From the NCBI GenBank assembly GCA_947650285.1, contig CANTFL010001468.1, positions 1-64,000 on the forward strand: DNA of 64,000 bases, written 5' to 3'. Origin of the DNA: Hyaloperonospora brassicae (taxonomy: Eukaryota > Oomycota > Peronosporomycetes > Peronosporales > Peronosporaceae). Shown one piece after another: positions 34,302 to 45,510 of the stretch. The notes under the pieces were generated by a model. The model was not told the origin of the DNA, did no database searches, and worked only from the letters and a program-made list of their open reading frames with translations. Position numbers and translations under genes: made by a program. How positions within the stretch are numbered: the stretch's first letter is position 1; each line of letters begins with the position of its first letter.

Positions 34302-35392
34302 CCCATTGACAAGCGTATATAGTGTATTATTACTATTGTCACTTCGTGACTTCTTAGACGTTGGGCGCTTAACAGTTGCACCCTACGCTGGGATTGTTTC
34401 CTCCAAGAAACCTTACGCCTCCTAGAGGCCGGGACAGTAGGGTCCCCGTGTTTGCTATCCATCTTAGCACGCTCTATACGAGAGCTCATGTCTTGAACGA
34501 CATCTGGTGAAGTGTTACGTAACTCGAACACTTCACCCAGTGGATTTACACGTACCACTTCACGTACAGCATCCGGGCATAGCCCTGAACACTCTGGCTT
34601 CTCGCCATCAATGCCATTACCGACATTCAGTGAGGTGCCACCTCGGCCGCCCTCACTCAATGGAATTTCATGTGCCACCCCACTCACATCAGAGGAACTA
34701 CATTCTTGATGTCTCGGCCCTAGGCCAACCATGCCTGCAGCACGCAGTGACTCAGTATCACAACGAGTATCACTAAACGGAGTATAACTCCCCTCACATA
34801 CGGTGAAAGAGCTCCGCTCAATATGGATGTCATTGACATTGGAGTTAATTAACTCTGACATACCAATGTCCAGCACATTGACATCTTCCGTCAATGGCTC
34901 GCGCCAATAGCGCTTATGTTGCCTAGCAAAGGTGGGTTCATGAATCTCCAAAGCTTCGCTAGGAACATTGCGCGTTGCGCCTAAGGTCTTAGACCTCCAA
35001 TCAATCCATGGCTTATGACGTTCAAGCCAATCCATACCCAGGATGGGATCATATCTCGAATCCAAATCGAGGACAAGACAGTGTTCAATGCTGTCAAAGT
35101 CCAAAAACTTCACACCTAAGTTCAACGGAACTTTAGGCACCGTGACGCGACTACCAGTCGCTAAACGAACGGTGATTGAATCAGTCTCATGCGCTTTGAG
35201 CGCTTCAGCGTATCGCTGACTTCCGTCAAGAGAACGACGTCGAGCATAATTGCATGATGATCCGGAGTCGATTAGGATCGACCAATGCTTCTCAAAGCCT
35301 TTCACTATCGCCTCAGCGACTAACAAGCCAGGCTTGTATCCACGCTCTGTGCTGGTGGGCACAAAGCTCGGTGGGACTAAGCCCTGTTTCAC
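34298..35392 (-). pseudogene. E4 aspartic protease and pol linker
   Basis: 364-codon stretch with LIDSGSSCNYARR. Pro replaces Leu in YDPILGMDWL, a likely damaging change near the end of the retropepsin fold. Confidence 0.78.
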
Positions 35393-36381
35393 TCTACCTC
35401 GTAGAGAAATAACATAATGCAGTTCTACCCCAGTAGGGCGCCTCGCACCTACTGGGTCTCGAATTTTCTTCGTGCCATACCAGATTTCTGGTTTGAGTCG
35501 GGGTTTCGACTCATAGGAGTCTGGAGCTGTTTGCGCAAAGGATAAGTGAGACGCAAGTGTTTAGTGCTTCCGCACGTATAACAGCGTCTCACTTCGAGTC
35601 ATTGCTCTGCAGCATGAAGCTCCACTTCACCTTCATCTTCAGCATGGCTGAGATCCATCGGTTCTGGCTTACAGTAAGCCGAGGTGCTCGCAGAGGTTGC
35701 CCTCGCAAAGCTTGGGTTGTACCCATTCCAACCAAGTCTGGCCGACTTGAAGTTGTGCTCAGCATTTTGAGCGATACTAACAGCTTCCTCAAAATCAGAT
35801 GGTGGACTCAAAACACCTCGGTCCTGGCAACGCCATTACGAAGACCCCATGAAGACAGTCACACAGACTGTCTCAGGGAGAGGGTCAGACTGCATGGCAG
35901 CCATAAGAGCTCTCAACTCTTGGACATAGTCCGTTAGCTCATTCTTACCCCGCCAAGTCGAACGACGTGCCACACGTCAGAGCCGACTCTCTAGATCTTC
36001 CATCGAGCTTGGAGATAGTCTGCGAGACCCTCTGGTACTCCAGTGAGATAAGGCTAGAGCTCATGGCCATCTCAATCTCACGGATCCAGAGGGTCAGGTT
36101 TTCCCCCTCCTTCCCGGAGTAATTTTTAACGTCCACCTGAAGGGGACGAGGCTTAGCCTTTTCTGGTGGCATTGCCACGTACGTGTCGGCATAGCCGATG
36201 CTACCTGGTTTTGAACCTGCCCTAGAAGGGCCGTTTCATACTGCATGAAGGTCTCGACTCGTGTATTGAGCACATCGGGACCTTGTGCAGCTAGAAACTC
36301 CACATATACTGGGCATGCGACCGCATTCAGCTTATCAAGCGCGACCTTTTGGGCATCAGAAAGGGATGTGGATTGCTCCAT
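35393..36381 (-). pseudogene. E4 gag relic
   Basis: Begins with MEQSTSLSD at 36381 and has the same two frameshifts and degenerate zinc knuckle as E1. Confidence 0.78.
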
Positions 36382-36423
36382 CCTCACAGAGGTTCAGTCG
36401 TTACCGACTCAGGCGTAGATTGG

Positions 36424-36438
36424 CTACTAGTGCTACCA
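36424..36438 (-). promoter_or_regulatory. E4 candidate primer binding site
   Basis: Complement of TGGTAGCACTAGTAG, two bases inside the 5' LTR, identical to the E1 site. Confidence 0.6.
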
Positions 36439-36440
36439 AG

Positions 36441-36973
36441 TGTAGCGGAGCTACACAGCTCCTTAAGTGTGAGGAAGACTTAACGCTCAATGAGCAACTT
36501 TGGTTCTACGAACACGACTCAAAGAGTCAACAGCTCCGAGAGCTAAGGTTTGGTTCAAAGAACCCTACTCAAAGAGTCAACAAGCTCAGAGAGCTTACGG
36601 TCCCTGTTCCAGGTGGACCAAAAGAATCAAAAGAATCACAGCACTGAGTGCACAAGGAGTAGCTGCCTTAACAAGGCGTTGCTACTTCCTTACGATCGCA
36701 AGACGCCTCAGAGAGGCACGTGTCTTTTGTTGATCAAAATGGGAACTAAATTTTATTTCTTCTTTTAACATAAACGAACACCTTGGAACAAAGTAATTAT
36801 CCTACTCGCTAATGTCCTAAATAAACTTATTAAAAGATCTCGTAATCAATGGTTGACAGACATCAGTCTTCAACAATTGATACTTGTGTTCAAATATTAC
36901 TTGAAAGGGGATCCCATCCCTTGTGTGCACCACACCTATTGTCGACTACCAGTCGACGTGTGAACCTGTTTTA
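36441..36973 (-). repeat. E4 5' LTR
   Basis: 533 bp. It differs from the E4 3' LTR at about six internal positions and in the outermost ~15 bp. It is followed by the CGCTA target duplication. Confidence 0.9.
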
Positions 36974-37194
36974 CGCTATATCATGCGCTCGCCATCGGCT
37001 ACGGCTTGAGGAGGACGATGTTTCAGCGACTATAAGGAAGATCGCTAACAGCAGGTTTGTACGTGAGATCTTGTAGAATCGATTTGGTTCATAAACTTGA
37101 CGATTGAAAGCTTCCGCGGTCATGTATTCTGCCTGCGCTCGCCACGGTGCTGGTACCAGTGCACGTTAACGATGCAAGCGAGTGTCCGTGCCTT

Positions 37195-37546
37195 TTTTTG
37201 CGTAGTGTCTATTTTCGTTTTTCGACGAAGGCTTAAGGGAATTTCGGTCCAAATGGAGCTTGTTCGGTTATTGTCCTGCTTGATAAGGACGCTCATGCGG
37301 CTAAGATTCGTTGGACATTAAGCATGTCGTTCCGAAGCACTACCACAACGAACTGCACCACTGAATATCGGGGCCTCGTCATTGCCTACTTCGTGCAACG
37401 TTCGAGGGCTACACTCCGCTCCATGTGATCACAGACTGTGCCACAGCTGCGGCACCATCGTCCGCCGAAACACCCAGGTCATCGCATGCTCTACAAATCT
37501 GCTAGGCGGTGTGCGGATAGCCTCGGCGTGCTGAGCTCGCTGCACC
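37195..37546 (+). pseudogene. RNase H relic of an L1-like element
   Basis: Three frames together follow the oomycete L1-like RNase H pattern. RGISVQM/GNFGPNGACSVIV matches the GG.RGNPGPGGAGSV start. TTNCTTEYRGLVIA matches the TN.AEYRGL block. GYTPLHVITDCA and RPPKHPGHRMLYKSARRCADSLGV match the catalytic Asp and following helices. At least two frameshifts break it. It ends where the E5 5' LTR starts and does not continue after the E5 3' LTR. It is probably the right-hand part of the relic interrupted by E4. Confidence 0.65.
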
Positions 37547-37986
37547 TGTAACGGGGTAGACCGTTACATAAATTTGTCATCAAAACAATTTGACAATAAA
37601 GAATATTACGTCGAATAATCATTTATCAATATCGCAAGACATGGTGATATTGTTGAGATGACCGAAGGGTCTACTTATTGGTTGATACCGTGATGATATT
37701 TACCCACCAATCGCTGCTAGACGCGCGCAATGGGTGGTAAGTAGACGTCATCATACATTTAGTTATATTAGTATAATTAAGTCAAGACAACATAGATTCT
37801 AGGAGTTATAAGACTTAATTATATTAATTCAGTTTTACTTTTACCAAGAGACTAGTCTGACTACTTAATCTCCTTTCCTTCCTCTGTGTTCCTTAAACAC
37901 CTAGCAGGGCACTGTCGATCACTGTCGTCAGTGGAAGTATACTCCGTACTGGTCAACCAGTACGTAGTCAACAGTGCTTCATTACA
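37547..37986 (+). repeat. E5 5' LTR
   Basis: About 440 bp, TGTAACGGGG...ATTACA. It aligns with the 3' LTR up to about TTTTACC (37855) and then diverges to a different ending. The right border is placed at the TACA before the candidate primer site. Confidence 0.75.
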
Positions 37987-37988
37987 CC

Positions 37989-38004
37989 TGATAGCACTTA
38001 GTGG
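37989..38004 (+). promoter_or_regulatory. E5 candidate primer binding site
   Basis: TGATAGCACTTAGTGG lies two bases after the LTR. It resembles the family A site TGGTAGCACTAGTAG in the same position, so both families may use the same tRNA. Confidence 0.5.
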
Positions 38005-38036
38005 TCCGTCCAAGGACCACAACCCCATCGCCCAAC

Positions 38037-39135
38037 ATGAACATGTTGGACGATGTAGACGGCGACATTTTTCACGAAACCCGTGAGAGCTACTCCCATT
38101 TGAGCGACATCAAATGTAGTGCGATCGAACGAATGAGTTCGATCGTTGGCGAGGAAGACATCTATGCCATGCTATCCTCAAGGGATAGGGACCAGCAAGA
38201 AACCGTCATTAGCAAGTTCTTACGACGAGAACTTGATGAGTCGCGAGCGCAGGTGACGTTGTTACAACAATAGATCACCAGCGGACCGAAGCACTGAGAC
38301 AACAACAGTCGAAGTCCACAGAGCCGACGCGTGAGCGTCGACGGGAGTCTCTAAATCTAGAGGTCTCCAAGTATCGGGGAGTCGAAGAAGACTCCCCGTT
38401 GAGGTGGTTCGTCGAGCTGGACGATGCCATCGACGCTCGTCGCATCTATGATGAGCTAATGCAAGTATCATTCGCTCAGCCTAACTGCCAGGAGAAGCCA
38501 GAGCTTGGGCCCTGAACCTCAAGTTTCACGACCCACATGTGTTTGAATCGTTGAGGATCTTCGAGACCCTGCTCAGTGAGACGTTCGAGCCGCCCAGAGC
38601 AGAGTTCAGGACTCTTTCGGAGCTCCTGCAAATCAAGCAGGGTAAGCGTAAGGTTCACACTTACGCCCAACGTGTACGATACCTTGCAAGTTGCATGGTA
38701 GTGAACCCTGTGAGTGAATTTGTGTTGATCATATTCTTCATTCAAAGACTTTCAGACGGTCCCGATAGGGACCACCTGTTACGCGGAGAGCTAAACACGC
38801 TCTCAGAGGCAATATTCGCAGCAGGGCAAGAAGATTATAGCGTGAGACAGTCTCACGCTACGTTGACCTCGCATCGTCCACAGAGACGATTAGCGGTCGG
38901 AGGTCCAGAACCAATGGACCTCTGTCAAGTCGAGGTCGAGAAACCTCGCCCTATAAACGACAAGCGAATGGTGAGATGCCATCGCTGTCAAAAGTTGGGA
39001 CACTACGCATATGAATGCAGTATCCCCCGCTCAGGACCTCGCGGTGCTGAGCGCAGTGTTTACCCACCAGCAAGAAGAACTGGTGGGCGAGGGTCCGTTG
39101 CTGTTGCGAAGTCGCAAAAGCGAGGTAAACCATGA
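38037..39135 (+). pseudogene. E5 gag
   Basis: Starts at ATG 38037 (MNMLDDVDGD). A frameshift near 38270 leads to a capsid-like block (VSKYRGVEEDSPLRWFVELD) and another near 38500 to FHDPHVFESLRIFETLLSETF and the rest. The CCHC knuckle CHRCQKLGHYAYEC is intact near 38976-39017. This gag is very typical of oomycete gypsy elements. Two shifts make it non-functional unless they are sequencing errors. Confidence 0.82.
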
Positions 39136-39279
39136 AAAAAACGGTCGGGATCAGTTGGGGCGGAGCGCCCTACTGATCCGGCAACATTAAGAAAATTCGC
39201 AAATCTCCTGAAGAAGGTTGCTCCCGACACACAATTTCTGTGTGTCTCTGCACCTGGTTATGAGGGCTCTCTCATCACC

Positions 39280-39588
39280 TTGAAGTTGACAAAAGATTCG
39301 TCACTTCGCGCCCTAGTTGACTATGGGGCGTCGAACAACTTTGTTCGTCGCCAGTCGCTAGAGGAAGGAAGTTTTAACTTCGTGAAGCGGGAGATCCCTC
39401 CAACGAAGATGACGGTGCCCCTAGCGACAGGCACATCGATCACTGTGAAGAAACGTGTAGTCGGAATATACTACACGCTAAAAGGTGAACAGTACGACGA
39501 TGAATTCATCGTGCTTGACCTAGATGAAGATTGCGACGTCATCTTAGGGTTGCCTTGGCTCAGGAAATACGAGCTAAGGGAGAGTTGA
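39280..39588 (+). pseudogene. E5 aspartic protease
   Basis: A 102-codon retropepsin piece with the active-site loop reading LVDYGASNNFVRR, where DSGAS or DTGAS is expected, and the distal VILGLPWLRKYE. Tyr in place of Ser or Thr beside the catalytic Asp is very unusual and probably inactivating. Confidence 0.75.
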
Positions 39589-40435
39589 CAGTATCGATCA
39601 GTTACGATAACTGCCACTTATTCCTCAGATATTTACCTGACGAATATCTTGGAACGCCCACACTCACGTGGGTGTACTACGAGTGAGTGCGATGGCCTCA
39701 CTTGTGGTACGGTCGTTAGCACGACTGCACAAGATCACAGTGTAGTTGATCACTACACTGTGGAGCAAGCTCCCGGCGGCTGTACAGAAGTACAGGCGGA
39801 GCCGAAGGTCCACTACTCGAATAAGTCGAGTGGATCGGGACATGGATGCATGCCTAGCGGGCAGCATCTTAGAAGAAAGAAATCTGTTGCCCCCAAGGGG
39901 CAACATGGAAATCCTAGGTCGACTGGAGAGTCGACCGTAGAGGATCGGTGCCTGACTGTGGTTGCACAGCCACAGTCGGAAGACGTCGAGGGAATAAGTC
40001 CCCACGTACTTGAGGAAGTAATTCCTCAAGAGTCACTTGCTGAAGGATCAGGCCCTCAGCAACCTGTGGAAGAAAGTTCCCAGGAAGAACTCCGAAACGT
40101 TGAACGTCTTGGTTAATGACGGATCAAGCGTAGGCGCTGATACGCTTAATCTGATTGTGCCTCCGAAGTCAACTACGGAGATAACTCAGTTGCCAACGCT
40201 AGAACCGAAACGGTTCTTGCGTGATCTGCGTAGTGGCAAAGTCAAGCAGATCTGCATACTCGTCACGGAGGATGAGTATGTGGCCGATATTCGGTCGGCA
40301 ACAGTATTTGCTAAGAACGAACGGGTTCTCAGCAGCTCATCGATGGACGAAAGTGTCCTCGATGAGAAGACTCGGATTGAGCGATATGAATCTCAATCCT
40401 GGGATTCGCTTCAGGCATATCCTTTGTAGAAGGAT
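39589..40435 (+). pseudogene. E5 pol linker
   Basis: Variable linker between protease and reverse transcriptase in two frames (39649-40116, 40037-40429), with a run of short inverted sequence motifs. No catalytic motif. It is equivalent to the long linker in family A. Confidence 0.6.
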
Positions 40436-41071
40436 TTGATCGAATTTTGGGATGTGTTCCCTGAATATGTACCTTGCGAGTTGCCTAAGGACAAAGGCAC
40501 TCGACACGAGATCGAGCTCAAACCGGGCTCGAAGTACTGTGTCATGAAGCATTGGACACTGCCTCGTGAACAAGTACTAGCGGTCGACAAGTTCTTTGCC
40601 GATCGCTTAGCAGCGGACCTTGTGGGGGAATCAACATCCCCTCACAGCTCTCCGACCTTCTGTGTGCGAAAGGCCACAGGAGGGTGGCGGATAGTGCACG
40701 CTTTCAACAAACTGAATGCTGCAACGGCACCGGCTCAGACGCCGATACCAAGAAAGGACGTAATCATAGATGGTATGTCAAAGAGTACCATCTTTTCGGC
40801 CATGGATATGATGGACGGATTCTATCAGATCATCATGCGTGAACGGAACATTCCGTACACAGCAGTGAGCACCCCCAGCGGTATGCTGTGGGAGTGGCTA
40901 GTGATGCCACAGGGGCTGAGCAATGCCCCTGCTACTCTCAACAGATGTGTAACAAATCTGTTGAGACCGGTGCGGGCTTTTGCACCGATTTATTTCGATG
41001 ATGTGTTCGTCCATAGCCGGGCTATGGACGGAAAGACGGACATTGAAGTTCGTAGAACTCACGTTCGTTAG
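40436..41071 (+). pseudogene. E5 reverse transcriptase
   Basis: 211 codons with RHEIELKPGSKYCVMKHW, KATGGWRIVHAFNKLN, FSAMDMMDGFYQI, MPQGLSNAPATLNR and the intact box IYFDDVFVHSRA. In-frame TAG codons at 41069 and near 41090 separate it from the thumb and RNase H. Unlike family A, the polymerase active site itself is preserved. Confidence 0.87.
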
Positions 41072-41098
41072 GTTCTCCAACCTATGCGCTAGCATAGG

Positions 41099-41830
41099 TT
41101 GTATGCCAACCTCAAGAAGTGTATTATCGCGGCTAGCGAAATACCACTTATTGGGTGCATCGTCGGCAAACATGGCGTACGCCCTGATCCCGAAAAGATC
41201 AAGGCGATCACCGACTGGCCTGTGCCATTCGATGTCAAGGGACTAAGGAAGTTCCTTGGTCTTGCGGTGTACTTGCACAAGTACTCGCGCAATTACGCCG
41301 AGATGACTGTTCATCTTTCTTGCTTGCTCAAGAAAAATGTCAAGTGGTCATGGAACGCTGAATGCCAGCGTTCCTTTGAAGGTATCAAGGAAAGCTTAAT
41401 GCAATCGCCCATCTTGGCGATTATAGATCAGGACAGACCTTTTCATGTGGTCTGTGACGCCAGCGATTTTGCTATCGGCTGTGCGTTGATGCAGTATGAC
41501 ACAGACGGCGCAGAGCGCGTCGTCTGTTATCAGTCGCGTCAGCTGCAACCAGATGAACGCAATGACCCAATGCATGACAAGGAACTCCTTGCCATGAAGT
41601 ATGCACTGGCTACGTTCCGAGTCTATCTCTTAAGAGATAGACCGTTCATCGTCTAAAAGGACCATACGTCACAACGCACGGTTGTAAACAGTCCAAACCT
41701 CTCGCAAAGGATGGCGAGGTGGCTGTCCTTCTTCGCGGAGTATAAATTCTCCGTGGAGTACAAGCCAGGACGACTTCATGTCGTCGCTGATGCAGTATCA
41801 CGTCGGCCCGACTTCGAGCCAACGTCCCGG
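41099..41830 (+). pseudogene. E5 thumb and RNase H
   Basis: Continues in the same frame as the reverse transcriptase: LYANLKKCIIAASEIPLIGC, then CDASDFAIGCALMQYD and DKELLAMKYALATF. A TAA at 41654 follows DRPFIV, and the tail with RPGRLHVVADAVSRRPD resumes in frame. RNase H would remove the RNA template; the stops break it. Confidence 0.83.
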
Positions 41831-42049
41831 GTCAACAGTGAGGCCTTGCCTACTGTTGCGACACTGTCCATCAGTGTGCCTTCGTCGCCGTTACTCGACG
41901 ACGTGCGGAAATCATACGCAGGAGACACGAATCTCCTCCGTTTGATGGGTCATCTTGAGAACCCATCCCGGAAATCAATGAGGGATTTATCGGCTTTGTA
42001 CCGATCCTCATCGGAACGGCATAGCACACGCAACGGATTGCTGTACTAT

Positions 42050-43491
42050 ACAGCTGTTGCCGACGACACGCCTCGTGTCGTCGTACCCGCTCATCATAAT
42101 TTGCGTTTACGCATCATGTATGAGTGTCACGATGCCCCAACAGGCGGCCATCGTGTTAGAGAAAAGACTTACCTCACAGTAAGTCGTGACTTTTACTGGC
42201 CACGCCAGTATCAGTTTGTACGCAAGTACATACGTGCTTGCTAGGTTTTTCAACGGGTGAAGCCTAGTCCTTCATCCCGTGCACCATTGCAACCTATGCC
42301 TGTTCCGGCAGAGTGCTGGCAGTCCGTTTCAATGTACTTCGTCTTCGGTTTTCCCGAAGACGCTCACAAGAATAATGGTATTCCTGTGTTTGTTGACCGG
42401 TTCAGCAAGATGTTCCATCATGCTGCTGTCCCTGAGTCGATCAAGGCTCAAGGTTGTGCTCGTGTCTTTATCGACACGGTCTTTAGACTCCACGGTTTAC
42501 CCCGTGAACTCGTATCCGACCGTGACCCTCGATTCACGGCGGCGTTTTGGCAATCCGTGTTCCGTTCTCTCGAAACACGGTTGGCGATGTCCACTTCTGA
42601 CCATCCCGAAACAGATGTTCAGACGGAACGTGCGAACCGTGTCCTCGAAGAGATCCTTCGAGGATATGTCCACTCGTTCTCGAGTTGTAGCGAATTCCTA
42701 TCCGTGGTGGAATTCGCCATCAATAATTCGATGCATGACTCAACAGAGCACACACCGTTTTACGTGAATGGCTTACGCCAACTATGTATTCACGCCCTCA
42801 TACAGAGTGACTCTTGGATAAGGGGGGAGGGACTCGTTCGAGCAAAAACCGTTTTGGCTCTTGATCATCACGTATCACCGCTCACGCCGATACGTTTGAT
42901 GCCGATGTCGACAACGTCGACATCGAGGAAATCGAGCTTAGCAGTAGCGATGACGATGCTGGGATGTTCAGCATCGTAAACGACAATGGCAGCGAGGAAG
43001 AAGACAACCTCTTAGAAGAAGCAAACGATCTCTTAGCAGTGCGCACGAAGCGCACTGAAAAACACAACAACGAGTCAGCAGAGAACTTCCCGCTGACTCG
43101 AGAAGCGGTAGTCCGTGTCGTTCAGGACTGCATCTCAAATTCGGTGGACCGCCAGAAGCGAAACGCAGACAAGAATGGAAGAGCAAATGTTCTTTCATTT
43201 AAGGTTAACGACCTAGTACTACTGTCTACGGTAAACTTACCTGGATATGTAGTCACTAGTGTCGGCAGTAGTACTCTACTGCCGATATACATTGGTCCCT
43301 TTCGTGTGTTGCACCGCAAGGGCAATGCATACACGATCGAATTGCCTCGTAGGATGCGCACGAATCCTAAGTTTTATGTTGGTCGTCTCCGCCCGTACCA
43401 TCAGTACGCGGCCTCTTGCGAGAACGGAGATAACCGGCGCGGTCAAGAATCCCCAACATATTCTTGTGATCACGGACCGAACCCGAAGTGA
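42050..43491 (+). pseudogene. E5 integrase
   Basis: The zinc-binding part (YECHDAPTGGHRVREKTY) runs to a TAG at 42242. The core follows with VSDRDPRFTAAFW and HPETDVQTERANR, but the first catalytic Asp is Tyr (SVSMYFVFGFP). A frameshift near 42970 leads to the C-terminal part with LPIYIGPFRVLHRKGNAYTI and FYVGRLRPYH. Two independent lesions make it inactive. Confidence 0.86.
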
Positions 43492-44979
43492 TCCTTCGTG
43501 GAAATGAGTTGGTCCTTCATCGTCGCGGCCTCGCGACGAGCCGTCTCTAGCTCGTCGCGCAAACGACGCCTCTCGCGTTCAATTCATAGCTGAGCGAACG
43601 CGAATTCCGATTGGTCCTTCTCCCGATCGGCACGAAGACGTCGCACGTCCGACTGCAAGGCGTACCGACGATCGTATTCGTAATCGACGTCCTCCCTCAG
43701 CTCGGTCAGGTAACGCTCGTGGTTACCCAAAGTCTCGTGCAGGCCCGGCGGCTGAGCCGGACCTTGTCTTTCCACCGCCACCGGAACCACTGGTGGATTC
43801 CCACGGTGTTCAACGCTTTCTTACGGAGCGTATCTTGAACCACCGTGGCGATTCAGAATCAAGGACGAGCTACCTCGTACGGTGGCGTGGGTATACACCT
43901 TTCTTTGACAGCTGGGAACCTCGTTCCCAGCTAATGGCTGACGTTGAAGGTCTCGTCCACCAGTATGACGAGACTCATCCGATAGGTCCTCGGGTTCATC
44001 GGTAAACACGCGCCCTAGGCGCTTGTAGACGGATTGCAAATTTGCAATCGCGTCACGCATCGCAGCCAATATGTGTGCTCTTCCCCAGGGCGAACTTAGG
44101 AAATACACTTCCTATGTGCACGTTGCGAGTTGTCGACATAGCTCGCACAAGGATCACCCAAGTGAGGCATGACATGCCGGCCTCAGTTGCCAAACACTGC
44201 AACCGGTACCTTGCACCGTTTGGCGTTCGCTTTTCGGACTTGAGGCGTATCGCCTCAAGATTCTTGAGCCACCCTTCTCGTCCAAAATTCTTGACAATTT
44301 GGACGAAGGCGTTCCACGCTGCCAAAATCGAGTTCTTGTCACGCTTTTGGCTTTCATTGTACCATCGATGCCTAAGGAAGGCATCGAGATAGAAGTCTTC
44401 TTCAGCGCGGAAGTTACTCGCGCTGGAACTTAAGCCATGAAGCTCAGTTGCATCAAATAAATGAATTCGATGGTGTTAGCTTGTCTCGTGAGACAAGCTA
44501 TTGATGAGATGGTCGAGCAAACGCCACGGCTTCAGCTCATCACGCTTCACAGTGGTACCTCTGTCGGTACCACGGCTCCCAGAATGAAGACGGCTCACGC
44601 CATCGTCATCACGCTCGTATTAAGAGACACGAGTCGGCGGTGGTAAGGAGTAATACTCCTCGCCACTCTGATGACCTTCATCATCACTGACGAACAGACT
44701 GTGATGCATTTCACGAGTCTGTTCGTTCGGCAGTGGCCATGGCGAATACTGAGGCGTCGCCGGTGAGCGAGACACCTCTGGAGCATTGCCCGAGTCAGAC
44801 ACGTCTGACTCGCCAGAGTAGATGACCTCAACGTCGGGGTCATCATGCGCACGCGGTGAGGTGCCGCGTGCACCTGCAGCACCTGTTGCTACAGGCGAAG
44901 AAGGAGCAGCAGACGACGAATCGTCTGCCGCAGAGGCTAGCACAGCAGCGGGCTGTGCGTGTCTTGAGTCACCTCGCAT
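43470..44979 (-). pseudogene. Antisense ORF of family B (degraded)
   Basis: Minus-strand frame from the first in-frame ATG (44979). It holds Ala/Ser/Pro/Asp-rich and acidic stretches (DDPDVEVIYSGESDVSDSG), two TAA codons, then a helical block (RAEEDFYLDAFLRHRWYNES; ILAAWNAFVQIVKNF). A shift near 44080 leads into a frame opposite the chromodomain and then a coil: HERYLTELREDVDYEYDRR, one TGA, RRRLRDELETARREAATMKD, ending at 43470. The order (charged helical, low-complexity, coil) and position match the family A antisense ORF, although sequence identity looks low. Unknown function. Confidence 0.4.
43508..44005 (+). pseudogene. E5 integrase tail: Pro/Arg-rich linker and chromodomain
   Basis: In a frame shifted from the integrase C-terminus. 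An Arg/Pro/Ser-rich linker is followed by FLTERILNHRGDSESR, SYLVRWRGYTPFFDSWEP and LVHQYDE, a clear chromodomain with the aromatic-rich core. Unlike family A it keeps W in VRWRGY. Confidence 0.8.
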
Positions 44980-45105
44980 AGATATGTTAACTATGCGAGG
45001 TCGGGTGGAAAGTGAATGGAACGGACCCAACAAGTGCTCCCTGTCCCAATGGTGGCCAACGGGTGGGCGCCATATTTTTTGATAGTCACGCGGTGACTAT
45101 CGGTT
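44006..45105 (+). other. E5 sense 3' untranslated stretch
   Basis: No sense-strand domain between the chromodomain stop and the polypurine tract. Short inverted repeats are common here. The only long readable frame is on the minus strand. Confidence 0.6.
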
Positions 45106-45118
45106 AAGGGGTGGGTGA
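45106..45118 (+). promoter_or_regulatory. E5 polypurine tract
   Basis: AAGGGGTGGGTGA immediately before the 3' LTR, the likely plus-strand primer site. Confidence 0.65.
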
Positions 45119-45510
45119 TGTAACGGGGCAGCACGTTACATGAAATTGTCACTTTAAGGAAAGTGACAATAAAGAATATAAAGATGGGTCTTCTTTAAAC
45201 AATATCACCAATAGTGATGATATTGAAGGGTCGACCAAAGAGTCTGCTCATTGGTTGATATCTTGATGATATCATTTCACCAATCGCCGCAAGACGCGCG
45301 CAATGAGTGGTGACGAGACGTCACCATACACTCAGTTATATTAGTATAATTAAGTTAAGTCAAACAGAGAGACAGTAATTAAAAGACTTCATTATATTAA
45401 TATAAAAGTTCTTCTTTTACCTTATCTACGCTTACTCGTTTTCCTCGTGTACGTCTGTCGGCGCACCGATACCCTTGCGTTAAGTTCACGCAAGGGTGTG
45501 CCCCGTTACA
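45119..45510 (+). repeat. E5 3' LTR
   Basis: 392 bp, TGTAACGGGG...CCCCGTTACA, close to the solo LTR at 6418. It ends with an inverted repeat (ACCCTTGCG...CGCAAGGGT) that would fold as a hairpin just before the terminus. Confidence 0.92.

Larger units (their letters stand above)
29342..36973 (-). mobile_element. Gypsy family A, copy E4, inverted, full length with target duplication
   Basis: A complete element on the minus strand: 3' LTR at left, 5' LTR at right, both 533 bp. CGCTA occurs immediately before it (29337-29341) and after it (36974-36978), a 5-bp target duplication (4 bp if the LTR ends one base later). Its outer termini are TA rather than TG/CA, so both ends have mutated or processing was unusual. 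Confidence 0.9.
37547..45510 (+). mobile_element. Ty3/gypsy retrotransposon, family B, copy E5 (7964 bp)
   Basis: A second chromodomain gypsy family: LTR, primer site, gag with CCHC knuckle, protease, reverse transcriptase with intact YFDD, RNase H, integrase, chromodomain, polypurine tract, LTR. Protein motifs are clearly related to family A but diverged. The flanks (GCACC left, TATAT right) do not match, and the two LTRs differ strongly in their last ~130 bp, so the copy may be a recombinant. Confidence 0.9.

Noticed and set aside
41099..43491. Separate small genes suggested by successive ORFs in E5
   Set aside because: Most are in one frame separated by single stops and together form one decayed pol.
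37547..45510. Two-LTR structure as proof of a single insertion
   Set aside because: The LTR endings differ and there is no target duplication, so a simple insertion cannot be claimed.
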